5,302 bases of DNA from Bacillota bacterium. GTDB taxonomy: Bacteria; Bacillota; Clostridia; Christensenellales; CAG-138. The notes under the pieces are model-generated. The model had not been told where the DNA came from. It searched no databases and saw only the letters and a list, made by a program, of their open reading frames with translations. Below are positions 1 through 5,175 of the stretch, piece after piece. The first letter of the stretch is position 1. Every line of letters begins with the position of its first letter. A program made the position numbers and the translations under genes. The stretch is taken from the NCBI GenBank assembly GCA_023461495.1, contig JAEYLA010000246.1, positions 1-5,302 of the forward strand. The letters run 5' to 3'.

Positions 1-1346
1 CCGTGGCCACGCTCACCCATATGTACCGCGGCGGGCTGTTTGACCACATTGGCGGCGGATTTGCGCGCTATTCGACAGACCGGCGGTGGCTTGTGCCGCA
101 TTTTGAAAAGATGCTCTATGACAACGCGCTTTTAAGCCTTGCGTATCTCGAGGGCTTTCATGCTACAGCGGAGCCTGTCTTCCGGTACGCCGCGGAAGAG
201 ACGCTTCAGTATGTGCTGCGCGAGCTGACCGATACGGAGGGCGGCTTTTACTGCGGGCAGGATGCGGACAGCGAGGGCGAGGAAGGAAAGTTTTATCTTT
301 TTACACCCAAAGAGCTGGAGGCAGCGTTGGACGGCGATGCGGAAGCATTCTGCAAGTTCTATGGCATTACCGAACGCGGAAACTTTGAAGGCAAAAGCAT
401 CCCGAACCTGCTTCACCATCCGGAAACACCCATTCCGGACGACGCCCTGCGGGCGCTGAAAACACACGTGTTTTCCATGCGTAAGGAGCGCATTCCCCCG
501 GCAACAGACGACAAGCAGCTCACCACGTGGAACGCGCTGATGCTGCAGGCGTTTGCGCGCGCTTCTCTGCTATTGGAAGACGATGCTTATCTAAACGCCG
601 CACACCGCGCCCAACAAAGTATAGAAACGCGCCTGACCACTCCGGAGGGCGAGCTGTTTGTGCGCTACCGTGACGGGCGCGCGGACCATGTGGGTTTGCT
701 TGCGGATTACGCGTTTTACGGATTTGCCCTGCTGGAACTTTACGCGGCGACGCTGGACACAGCCCTTCTGATACGCGCAGCATTCTTAGCGGAGCGCATG
801 CTCCATCTCTTTGGCGATGATGCGCCGGGCCTTTTCGCGTACTCCAAGGAGGGGGAGCAATTGTTAAGCCGCCCCAAGGAGGTATTTGACGGCGCTCTGC
901 CTTCTGGCAACGCCGCCGCAGGGCATCTTTTTTCGCGCCTGTGGCGGCTGACAGGGGAATTACACTGGCGGGAGGCCGCGGATAGGCAGCTTGGCTTCCT
1001 TGCCGCGCACGCCGTGCGCGCGCCGATGGCGCATTCTTTTGCCCTCCTTGCTATTGCGGACACCGTATATCCCGAGCAAATGCTGTTGTGCGTAAGCCGC
1101 ATACAAACGGACTGGACAAAAGAAGCTCGCCTTGCCGCACGCACAAACAACAATATTCTCCTGCTTGCAAAAACGCCCGCGAACGCCACTATTCTGGAAA
1201 CGGTAGCGCCCTTTACAATGGACTACCCCTATCCGGAGCAGGGAACCGCCTATTACCTGTGTGAAGGCTTCGCCTGTAAGGCGCCTGTATACGATATGAA
1301 TGCTTTGGAAACGCTGCTTGTAAAGAATACGCCGGATGCGCCATAG
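1..1346 (+). CDS. YyaL/SSP411 family thioredoxin-domain protein, C-terminal part (5' end outside window)
   Basis: The visible 447 residues match the (alpha/alpha)6-barrel part of the YyaL / spermatogenesis-associated protein 20 family (DUF255 proteins, usually about 650-690 aa). These resemble N-acylglucosamine 2-epimerases fused behind a thioredoxin-like domain; the precise reaction is not established. Counting from the GTG at base 3, family landmarks are GGLFDHIGGGFARYSTD (10-26), WLVPHFEKMLYDN (29-41), GQDADSEGEEGKFY (85-98), a KQLTTWNALM block (171-180), DYAFYGFALLELY (235-247), PSGNAAAGHLF (300-310) and the C-terminal Cys pair C420/C425 before a Pro. The GTG at base 3 lies inside conserved sequence, so it is not the start; the thioredoxin domain must lie upstream. 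The stop TAG (1344-1346) sits inside a hairpin. The gene converges with the GNAT gene. The family call is confident, the function is not. Confidence 0.9.
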   Translation, partial: VATLTHMYRGGLFDHIGGGFARYSTDRRWLVPHFEKMLYDNALLSLAYLEGFHATAEPVFRYAAEETLQYVLRELTDTEGGFYCGQDADSEGEEGKFYLFTPKELEAALDGDAEAFCKFYGITERGNFEGKSIPNLLHHPETPIPDDALRALKTHVFSMRKERIPPATDDKQLTTWNALMLQAFARASLLLEDDAYLNAAHRAQQSIETRLTTPEGELFVRYRDGRADHVGLLADYAFYGFALLELYAATLDTALLIRAAFLAERMLHLFGDDAPGLFAYSKEGEQLLSRPKEVFDGALPSGNAAAGHLFSRLWRLTGELHWREAADRQLGFLAAHAVRAPMAHSFALLAIADTVYPEQMLLCVSRIQTDWTKEARLAARTNNNILLLAKTPANATILETVAPFTMDYPYPEQGTAYYLCEGFACKAPVYDMNALETLLVKNTPDAP

Positions 1347-1356
1347 CGCATCCGGC
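1331..1356. terminator. Perfect 11-bp hairpin between convergent genes, putative bidirectional terminator
   Basis: GCCGGATGCGC (1331-1341) and GCGCATCCGGC (1346-1356) are exact reverse complements around a CATA loop. The hairpin overlaps the TAG stop of the YyaL-family gene and lies 16 bp beyond the stop of the convergent GNAT gene. Neither side has a proper T-tract: the + side continues ATCAAACAG, and the - side has only a weak TATTCTTTAC run. Its position supports a shared terminator or 3'-end stabilising hairpin; the missing U-tract lowers confidence in intrinsic termination. Confidence 0.6.
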
Positions 1357-1372
1357 ATCAAACAGCGAACGG

Positions 1373-2821
1373 TTACTTGCCCAAATTGAGCGACATATAG
1401 ACAAGGCCGGGCTTAGGCGGGCCGTAGAGCGAGATGGTCTCCGCAAACCCCAGCTTGTGGAAGAGCGCGATGGAATCCTGCAGCATATCGAGCGTATCCA
1501 ACAGCATCTGGGTATACCCGATCTCCTTCGCTTCCCGGATGGCGCGCTCCGCAAGCCGCCTTCCCACATGCATCCCCCGGAACTTGGGCTTGACATACAG
1601 GCGCTTCATCTCACAGCGGCCGTCGCTCAGCGGCCTGATGGCAACGCAGCCGACCGCCTCGCCTTCACAGCGGGCAACAAGCAAACGTCCCTCCGGCATC
1701 GCATACTCTCCGGGGAGTGAGCTTAGCTCCTCGTCGAACGTTTCAAAGTAAATCATGATGTCGAGCATGTTCGCATACTCTTCAAACAGCCGCCGCGCAT
1801 CGTCGAATGTCTCAATCTCCAGGTCGATGGATACGTCGGCATGCGTGTCCCGGCGCTGTTTTTTCTCCCGCACCAACGCATACAGGTGCGAATCCTGAAT
1901 GCGGCCATTTTTATAAATTGCACTGCGCTTCACACCCTCAAACGTAAAGCCCGCGCGCTCAAGCACCCGGCAGGACTGCCTGTTTTCCCCAAAGACCTCC
2001 CCGTAAATGCGCACAATATCATATTGGGAAAACGCAAGCTCAGAAAGCTCCCTGACCGCGCGCGCCATGATGCCCAGCCCCCAATACGGCTCCGCCAGCC
2101 AGTACCCGATTTCAGCAGATTTTTCATAGACATCCTCACCCAGGAACACGCCGATGCTGCCCACCGCTCTTCCATCCACCTCGATGGCGCGGGTGAGCTG
2201 CTTTTCTTCCCCTTCCGCGATACAGCGCGCCAGATAGCTCTTTGCATGCTCGGGCGTATAGGGATGGGGAAATGCGTTCCTCAGGTTGCCCGCGATCTTC
2301 GGATTGTTGGCGCAGTCTGCAATGCTTTTCGCATCCTCCATGCAAAAAGGACGCAGCGTAAACGCAACACAGAGCGTATACCGCATGGGCGTAAAGCGTA
2401 TGCCGTCGCGCTCCTCCTCCGGCCCTACCTCCACAAACCCCATCCGCCGGTATACCGGCACGCCGTAGGGGGAGGCGTTTACCGTCATATACTGTGCTCC
2501 TGCCGCAACGGCATCCTGCCGCACCGCCTGGAATAAAGAGCGGCCGATTCCCTGTTTATGATATTCGGGCGCAACATACAGCAGGGAGATATGTGTGCAA
2601 TCCCGCACAGCTACCACGCCTGTAAGCGTATTGCGCAGAAAGTGGCCGAACAGCTGCAGCGGCGTCCCGCCGTCTTCTGACGGCGTTCCGATTGCGTGAA
2701 GAAATTGATAGAAGCTTTCTACGCCCTCCGGAGGATACTCCGGCGCAACATACGCATCAAACACACGGCCGACAAGCGCTTTTCCGGCTTCATACTCGTT
2801 CTCTTTAAGCAATCGAATCAT
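1373..2821 (-). CDS. Triple GNAT-domain acetyltransferase (three GNAT units in one chain)
   Basis: This 482-aa protein holds three consecutive GNAT folds. Domain 1 (about 1-150) has LYVAPEYHKQGIGRSLF (81-97, acetyl-CoA pyrophosphate loop) and the VPVYRRMGF signature (121-129). Domain 2 (about 152-318) is RimJ/RimL-like: EIGYWLAEPYWGLGIMARA (237-255), NRQSCRVLERAGF (280-292), and an ending like the family's usual NGxxxDxxxYAL. Domain 3 (about 330-482) has EMKRLYVKPKFRGMHVGRRL (404-423) and ALFHKLGFAE (452-461). GNATs transfer acetyl from acetyl-CoA to amines; RimJ/L types modify protein N-termini, but no substrate can be assigned here. In domain 3 the fourth loop position, usually Gly, is H418. 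A charged linker (REKKQRRDTHAD, 318-329) joins domains 2 and 3. The start is an ATG with AGGGAG (2830-2835) 8 nt upstream. The gene lies 36 bp behind the HD phosphohydrolase on the same strand with no terminator between them, so they are probably one operon. Confidence 0.88.
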   Translation of the reverse strand: MIRLLKENEYEAGKALVGRVFDAYVAPEYPPEGVESFYQFLHAIGTPSEDGGTPLQLFGHFLRNTLTGVVAVRDCTHISLLYVAPEYHKQGIGRSLFQAVRQDAVAAGAQYMTVNASPYGVPVYRRMGFVEVGPEEERDGIRFTPMRYTLCVAFTLRPFCMEDAKSIADCANNPKIAGNLRNAFPHPYTPEHAKSYLARCIAEGEEKQLTRAIEVDGRAVGSIGVFLGEDVYEKSAEIGYWLAEPYWGLGIMARAVRELSELAFSQYDIVRIYGEVFGENRQSCRVLERAGFTFEGVKRSAIYKNGRIQDSHLYALVREKKQRRDTHADVSIDLEIETFDDARRLFEEYANMLDIMIYFETFDEELSSLPGEYAMPEGRLLVARCEGEAVGCVAIRPLSDGRCEMKRLYVKPKFRGMHVGRRLAERAIREAKEIGYTQMLLDTLDMLQDSIALFHKLGFAETISLYGPPKPGLVYMSLNLGK

Positions 2822-2857
2822 GATGGACTCTCCCTGCTTTTTTATTGGCGCCGCCCG

Positions 2858-3418
2858 CTAGGAATGGGGCAGCGTATCGTTTTTGAGTGCAGAAAACAGT
2901 TCAAGGAAGCGCTGTTCCGTCTCCCGGTGCGGGATTTCATCAACAGGCAGCGCAATGGAAAGCGGGGATGCTTTGTCCCACACCTCGCTGCCGTGGTACG
3001 TTAAAAACTCATGGTAGAGCAGCCTGTCGTCAATTTCCTTTACGATGCGCTGTTCTTCTGCGGAGGGCGGCAAAATGGAAAGCGACGCATAGATGGTGCG
3101 CTGCAGCTTTTCTTCCGCGTCCCTGTACATGGGCAGATGGCGCTTGAGCGGGCGCGTCACATCTCCAAGATACGCTTCGGCGGCGTCATGCATCAGGCAG
3201 TGTAACTGCGTCAAGCCGGAATAACCGCAGGCAGCCGCTTCCATGGCGCAATGGATGGAATGCTGCCCTACGGAATAAAAGACGCGGAAATGCCCGTTTG
3301 CCCTGCAAATGAGAGACAGTGCGTGCGCAATATCTTCCACACGGATGTCCTCTTCGGAGGCCTCCATGGGATCAAAGCAACGGTTTTTGTACGTGGTGAT
3401 GGCATATTTGTTCTGCAT
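2858..3418 (-). CDS. HD-domain phosphohydrolase, YfbR-like (probable 5'-deoxynucleotidase)
   Basis: The 186-aa product fits the small HD hydrolase family that includes E. coli YfbR, a metal-dependent enzyme removing phosphate from deoxynucleoside 5'-monophosphates. Visible metal-site residues are H53 in SVGQHS (49-54), the HD pair H77-D78 in MHDAAEAYLGD (76-86, with E81 and D86), and a distal Asp, D130, in VKEIDDRLL (126-134). The N-terminal DIRVEDIAHALSLICRANGH (24-43) and TRPLKR after the HD helix are also typical, and the length is normal. It should be a soluble cytoplasmic enzyme of nucleotide turnover. The ATG at 3418 is forced, because an in-frame TGA lies 9 nt upstream. The best Shine-Dalgarno, GGGAG, is 13 nt away, which is long. 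It is the first gene of the - strand unit, with the triple GNAT gene downstream. The family is confident; substrate specificity is inferred. Confidence 0.88.
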   Translation of the reverse strand: MQNKYAITTYKNRCFDPMEASEEDIRVEDIAHALSLICRANGHFRVFYSVGQHSIHCAMEAAACGYSGLTQLHCLMHDAAEAYLGDVTRPLKRHLPMYRDAEEKLQRTIYASLSILPPSAEEQRIVKEIDDRLLYHEFLTYHGSEVWDKASPLSIALPVDEIPHRETEQRFLELFSALKNDTLPHS

Positions 3419-3436
3419 GCGCCTGATTCAACTCCC

Positions 3437-3463
3437 AAACGCCCCGTTGCGGGGCGTTTTGTT
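3437..3463. terminator. 10-bp GC hairpin with T-tract on + strand; 5'-terminal stem-loop of the HD gene transcript on - strand
   Basis: AAACGCCCCG (3437-3446) pairs perfectly with CGGGGCGTTT (3450-3459) around a TTG loop. On the + strand it is followed by TTTTGTT, the form of a rho-independent terminator, yet no + strand gene ends here. On the - strand the same stem would begin almost at the predicted transcription start of the HD gene and end 18 nt before its ATG, followed by TTTGGGAG, which contains the likely Shine-Dalgarno. It may block antisense or readthrough transcription, stabilise the 5' end, or tune initiation. Confidence 0.6.
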
Positions 3464-3465
3464 AA

Positions 3466-3499
3466 ATTATATATTATTGAGCCAGTGTACCATTTTCAA
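3466..3499 (-). promoter_or_regulatory. Sigma-A-type promoter for the HD phosphohydrolase-GNAT unit
   Basis: Read on the - strand, TTGAAA (3494-3499) is followed after 17 nt by TAATAT (3471-3476), which overlaps a perfect TATAAT (3466-3471). The first pairing has good spacing with 4/6 in the -10 box. The second has a consensus -10 but no -35 at normal distance. Transcription would start around 3459-3464, at the base of the 3437-3459 hairpin. No other good promoter for this strand is visible near the gene. Confidence 0.6.
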
Positions 3500-3616
3500 G
3501 ACGTACTTACAAGATATTCATGGGATAATCGACCCCACCCGCTTCTAAATCCATGCGCCCCTTCATATCCGCGCGTTTTCACGCGTTTTTGACATATATG
3601 AATGCTTTAAGCGGAT

Positions 3617-3633
3617 CGTTGTTGTAAACAACG
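3617..3633. repeat. Inverted repeat CGTTGTT-GTA-AACAACG, operator-like
   Basis: Two perfect 7-bp arms (3617-3623 and 3627-3633) surround a 3-nt centre, a shape typical of dimeric regulator sites. It lies about 140 bp upstream of the lipoprotein ATG and upstream of its candidate promoter. No known regulator consensus is recognised, so the operator role is only inferred from symmetry and position. Confidence 0.35.
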
Positions 3634-3656
3634 CCCAATCTCTCGTTCTCATGCAT

Positions 3657-3679
3657 TCTATCTATGTTTTTAAGATAGA
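3657..3679. repeat. Inverted repeat TCTATCT / AGATAGA upstream of the lipoprotein promoter candidate
   Basis: Perfect 7-bp arms at 3657-3663 and 3673-3679 flank a 9-nt T-rich centre. The right arm overlaps the candidate -35 box TAGACA (3676-3681), so a bound protein could affect initiation there. No family consensus is recognised. Confidence 0.3.
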
Positions 3680-3704
3680 CAGTTGCATCATTATTTGTTA
3701 ATTT
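3676..3704 (+). promoter_or_regulatory. Candidate promoter of the lipoprotein gene
   Basis: TAGACA (3676-3681, 5/6 to TTGACA) is followed by 17 nt and TAATTT (3699-3704, 3/6). Nearby TATTAT (3704-3709) is a better -10 but is 22 nt from TAGACA and 15 nt from the weaker TTGCAT (3683-3688). The start would fall near 3711-3716, giving a leader of about 55-60 nt. An 8-bp inverted repeat, GCATCATT (3685-3692) and AATGATGC (3717-3724), brackets the -10 region. The exact hexamers are uncertain. Confidence 0.4.
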
Positions 3705-3770
3705 ATTATCTGACGAAATGATGCTTAGTCGGCGGTTGCCGGTGAGTAGATCAAATTTCAGGAGGAAGCT

Positions 3771-4763
3771 ATGAAGAAGTATATCGCATTGACTCTGGTG
3801 CTGGTGCTTGCATTGGTTGCTTTTGCAGGCTGCGGCGCAAAAACCGCGAAGACCGGTATGGGTGTTGTAACATCCATCGGTTCGTCTACGGAACCCGGCG
3901 AGAAGGACGGCAATGCCCAGGTTGATTCCATCGTCGCTGCTGTTCTCGTGGGTGCAGACGGCAAAATCCTCAATTGCAAAATCGACACCGCGCAGACCAA
4001 GATCGCGTTCACCGCTGCCGGCACCATCGCAACCCCGCTTGATGCCGAAATTAAATCCAAGCAGGAAAAAGGCCCCGAATACGGCATGAAGGGCGCTTCC
4101 CCCATCGGCAAGGAATGGAACGAGCAGGCCGACGCTCTGGCCGCATATGTTGTTGGCAAGACCGTTGACGAAGTCAAGGCCATCCCCCTGAATGAAGAAG
4201 GCGCACCCACCGGCGCTGATCTCGTGAGCTCCGTTACCGTTCATGCGGACGGCTATATCGCAGCAATCGTAAAGGCTGTTGAAAATGCGAAAGAGCTTGG
4301 CGCAAAGGCCGGCGATACCCTGGGTCTTGGCGTGACCACCACCATCGGCAACTCCAAGGATGCCGCTGCGGACGCTGAAGGCCTCGCACAGGCTTACTCC
4401 CACTATACCGCCACCACCTTTGGCAAAGACGGCAAGATCACCAGCTGCTACATCGATGCTTCCCAGACCGGCATCAATTTCACCACTGAAGGCAAGATCA
4501 CGACGGATCTCGCAAGCAGCTTTAAAACCAAGAACGAGCTGGGCCCTGAATACAATATGAAGCCCGCTTCCCCCATCGGCAAGGAATGGAATGAGCAGGC
4601 CGAAGCATTCGCAAAGTATGTGACCGGCAAGACCGCTGACGAAGTCAAGGGCATGGCGCTCACCGAAGGCGCACCTTCCGGCGCTGATATCGTCAGCTCC
4701 GTTACCATCCATGTCACCGACATGATCGGCGTTATCGCGAAGGCTGCCGCCAACGCGAAGTAA
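3771..4763 (+). CDS. Tandem-repeat FMN-binding-type lipoprotein (PplA-like)
   Basis: This 330-aa product starts with a lipoprotein signal: MKK, a hydrophobic core (5-18) and lipobox AFAGC with lipid-bearing C21; F at -3 instead of Leu is unusual. The mature part holds two homologous units, residues 31-174 and 187-330. Each has a DGKI strand, a KxxxGPEYxMKxASPIGKEWNEQA block (100-120; 257-277), a V(V/T)GKTxDEVK helix and a D-x-V-S-S-V-T motif (150-156; 306-312). This architecture fits Gram-positive FMN_bind lipoproteins such as Listeria PplA, a flavinylated extracellular electron carrier. The usual flavinylation core, Ser/Thr-Gly-Ala/Cys-Thr, reads SSVT here, so covalent FMN on T156 and T312 is possible but unproven. 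It should sit on the outer face of the membrane. AGGAGGA (3760-3766), 4 nt before the ATG, predicts strong translation. It appears monocistronic, ended by the 4781-4813 terminator. Family fairly sure; role inferred. Confidence 0.82.
   Translation: MKKYIALTLVLVLALVAFAGCGAKTAKTGMGVVTSIGSSTEPGEKDGNAQVDSIVAAVLVGADGKILNCKIDTAQTKIAFTAAGTIATPLDAEIKSKQEKGPEYGMKGASPIGKEWNEQADALAAYVVGKTVDEVKAIPLNEEGAPTGADLVSSVTVHADGYIAAIVKAVENAKELGAKAGDTLGLGVTTTIGNSKDAAADAEGLAQAYSHYTATTFGKDGKITSCYIDASQTGINFTTEGKITTDLASSFKTKNELGPEYNMKPASPIGKEWNEQAEAFAKYVTGKTADEVKGMALTEGAPSGADIVSSVTIHVTDMIGVIAKAAANAK
3861..4760 (+). repeat. Internal tandem duplication inside the lipoprotein gene
   Basis: The two units span 3861-4292 and 4329-4760, in the same reading frame and offset by 156-157 codons. 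The protein similarity runs almost the full unit length. At the DNA level the best stretch is 39 bp (4094-4132 against 4565-4603) with one mismatch, coding the ASPIGKEWNEQA core. The first 35-40 residues of each unit have diverged much more than the rest. Confidence 0.85.
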
Positions 4764-4780
4764 ACGACCAACGGGCCCCA

Positions 4781-4813
4781 AAAGAGCCATGCTGTTTGCA
4801 TGGTTCTTTTTTT
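4781..4813 (+). terminator. Rho-independent terminator of the lipoprotein gene
   Basis: AGAGCCATGC (4783-4792) pairs with GCATGGTTCT (4798-4807) around a TGTTT loop with one G-U pair. The hairpin is followed directly by a T-run through 4813, and A residues precede the stem. It lies 17 nt after the TAA stop (4761-4763). This is the best terminator in the window. Confidence 0.9.
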
Positions 4814-4875
4814 GCATGAGAACCGCTCCTTTTGCAGAAAATATGTTTAGAAACCGCCAGAAAGGAGTTGTTCTC

Positions 4876-5010
4876 TTGCCAAAGGACAGCCAGATCGATC
4901 CAAAGGGCGTACGTGAGCAAAAAGCGAACGGAAAGACCCCGCTCACCCGCGAAAACGCAAACAAATCAAAGAACGACAAGAAGCAATCCGCAGAGCATAA
5001 CGACGTATAG
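4876..5010 (+). CDS. Small, highly charged hypothetical protein (44 aa, TTG start)
   Basis: A TTG at 4876 has a well-placed AAAGGAG (4861-4867) 8 nt upstream. In-frame ATGs further up (4789, 4816, 4843) lack ribosome binding sites, and the first would be read through the lipoprotein terminator. The product has 17 charged residues in 44 (8 Lys, 2 Arg, 4 Asp, 3 Glu), much Asn and Gln, and no Cys, Trp, Phe or Tyr. It contains the segment GKTPLTRENANKSKND (19-34). It has no signal peptide or membrane segment and is probably unstructured and cytoplasmic. The composition recalls minor small acid-soluble spore proteins, but I recognise no family. It stands alone after the terminator, with another small hydrophilic protein gene 165 bp downstream. 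Whether it is a gene rests on the Shine-Dalgarno and composition. Confidence 0.55.
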   Translation: MPKDSQIDPKGVREQKANGKTPLTRENANKSKNDKKQSAEHNDV

Positions 5011-5028
5011 CGCAACTGACGTAAAGGA

Positions 5029-5142
5029 TGACCGGTGGATATGCGAAAGCGGCACCCCGCCAAAGCCGAAAAGTGCCGTGCAGCAGCGCTGCGCGAAGCA
5101 ATGCGTCAACGCGGGACGGCATACCCGCATAGGCACCGGCCA
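5029..5142 (+). other. Possible structured RNA element between two small genes
   Basis: Long-range pairing is visible: CCGGTG (5032-5037) with CACCGG (5134-5139), then TATGCG (5040-5045) with CGCATA (5126-5131), separated by a 2x2 GA/GG internal loop. Inside are CGGCAC/GTGCCG (5050-5055/5073-5078), GCAGC-AGC-GCTGC (5080-5092) and ATGC-GTC/GAC-GCAT with a bulged G (5101-5107/5115-5122). The element ends about 20 nt before the Shine-Dalgarno of the next gene. It matches no riboswitch or RNA class that I recognise. GC-rich sequence pairs easily by chance, so this is only a candidate. Confidence 0.25.
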
Positions 5143-5175
5143 AATTTGAAGAAAGTTGCTCCAAGGAGGAATAGT

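Larger units (their letters stand above)
3464..3770. other. Divergent intergenic region with no convincing gene
   Basis: About 300 bp separate the HD gene hairpin from the lipoprotein start. The right half is markedly AT-richer than the flanking genes. It holds the HD gene promoter, a weak hairpin CGCGT-TTTC-ACGCG followed by five Ts (3572-3590), three further short inverted repeats (3617-3633, 3657-3679, 3685-3724), and a lipoprotein promoter candidate. A - strand reading frame stays open across 3579-3770 but has no start signal. I found no supported coding gene or recognised RNA. Confidence 0.6.

Noticed and set aside
1331..1356. Enterobacterial REP/BIME element
   Set aside because: The GCCGGATGCG...CGCATCCGGC arms recall REP sequences, but the loop and flanks do not match, only one copy is visible, and the genes point to Firmicutes.
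1841..2536. + strand open frame of 231 codons opposite the GNAT gene
   Set aside because: The - strand frame has three clear GNAT domains and a ribosome binding site. The + frame has no recognisable domain and is His/Arg/Pro-rich, typical of an antisense shadow.
3572..3590. Second rho-independent terminator (CGCGT-TTTC-ACGCG-TTTTT)
   Set aside because: The stem is only 5 bp and no gene ends upstream of it on the + strand, so it is too weak to annotate as a terminator.
3589..3594. Perfect TTGACA as the lipoprotein -35 box
   Set aside because: No acceptable -10 hexamer occurs 16-19 bp downstream (GCGGAT/CGGATC region), and it would give a leader of about 150 nt. It also overlaps the weak hairpin's T-run.
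4789..4875. Extended N-terminus of the 44-aa small protein from ATG 4789
   Set aside because: These codons are the loop and T-tract of the lipoprotein terminator (giving a Phe run) and have no ribosome binding site; the TTG at 4876 has a good one.
3579..5063. Long - strand open frame of 494 codons opposite the lipoprotein gene
   Set aside because: It is antisense to a gene with a signal peptide, homologous repeats, a ribosome binding site and a terminator. The opposite frame stays open because of that gene's GC-biased third positions, and its Ala/Gly/Asp/Phe repeats simply mirror the lipoprotein repeats.
5041..5175. Separate gene or N-terminal extension starting at ATG 5041
   Set aside because: The frame is open into the next small gene, but the translation is an Arg/Ala-rich string without recognisable features and reads through the strong Shine-Dalgarno at 5163-5170. 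The ATG at 5176 is better placed.
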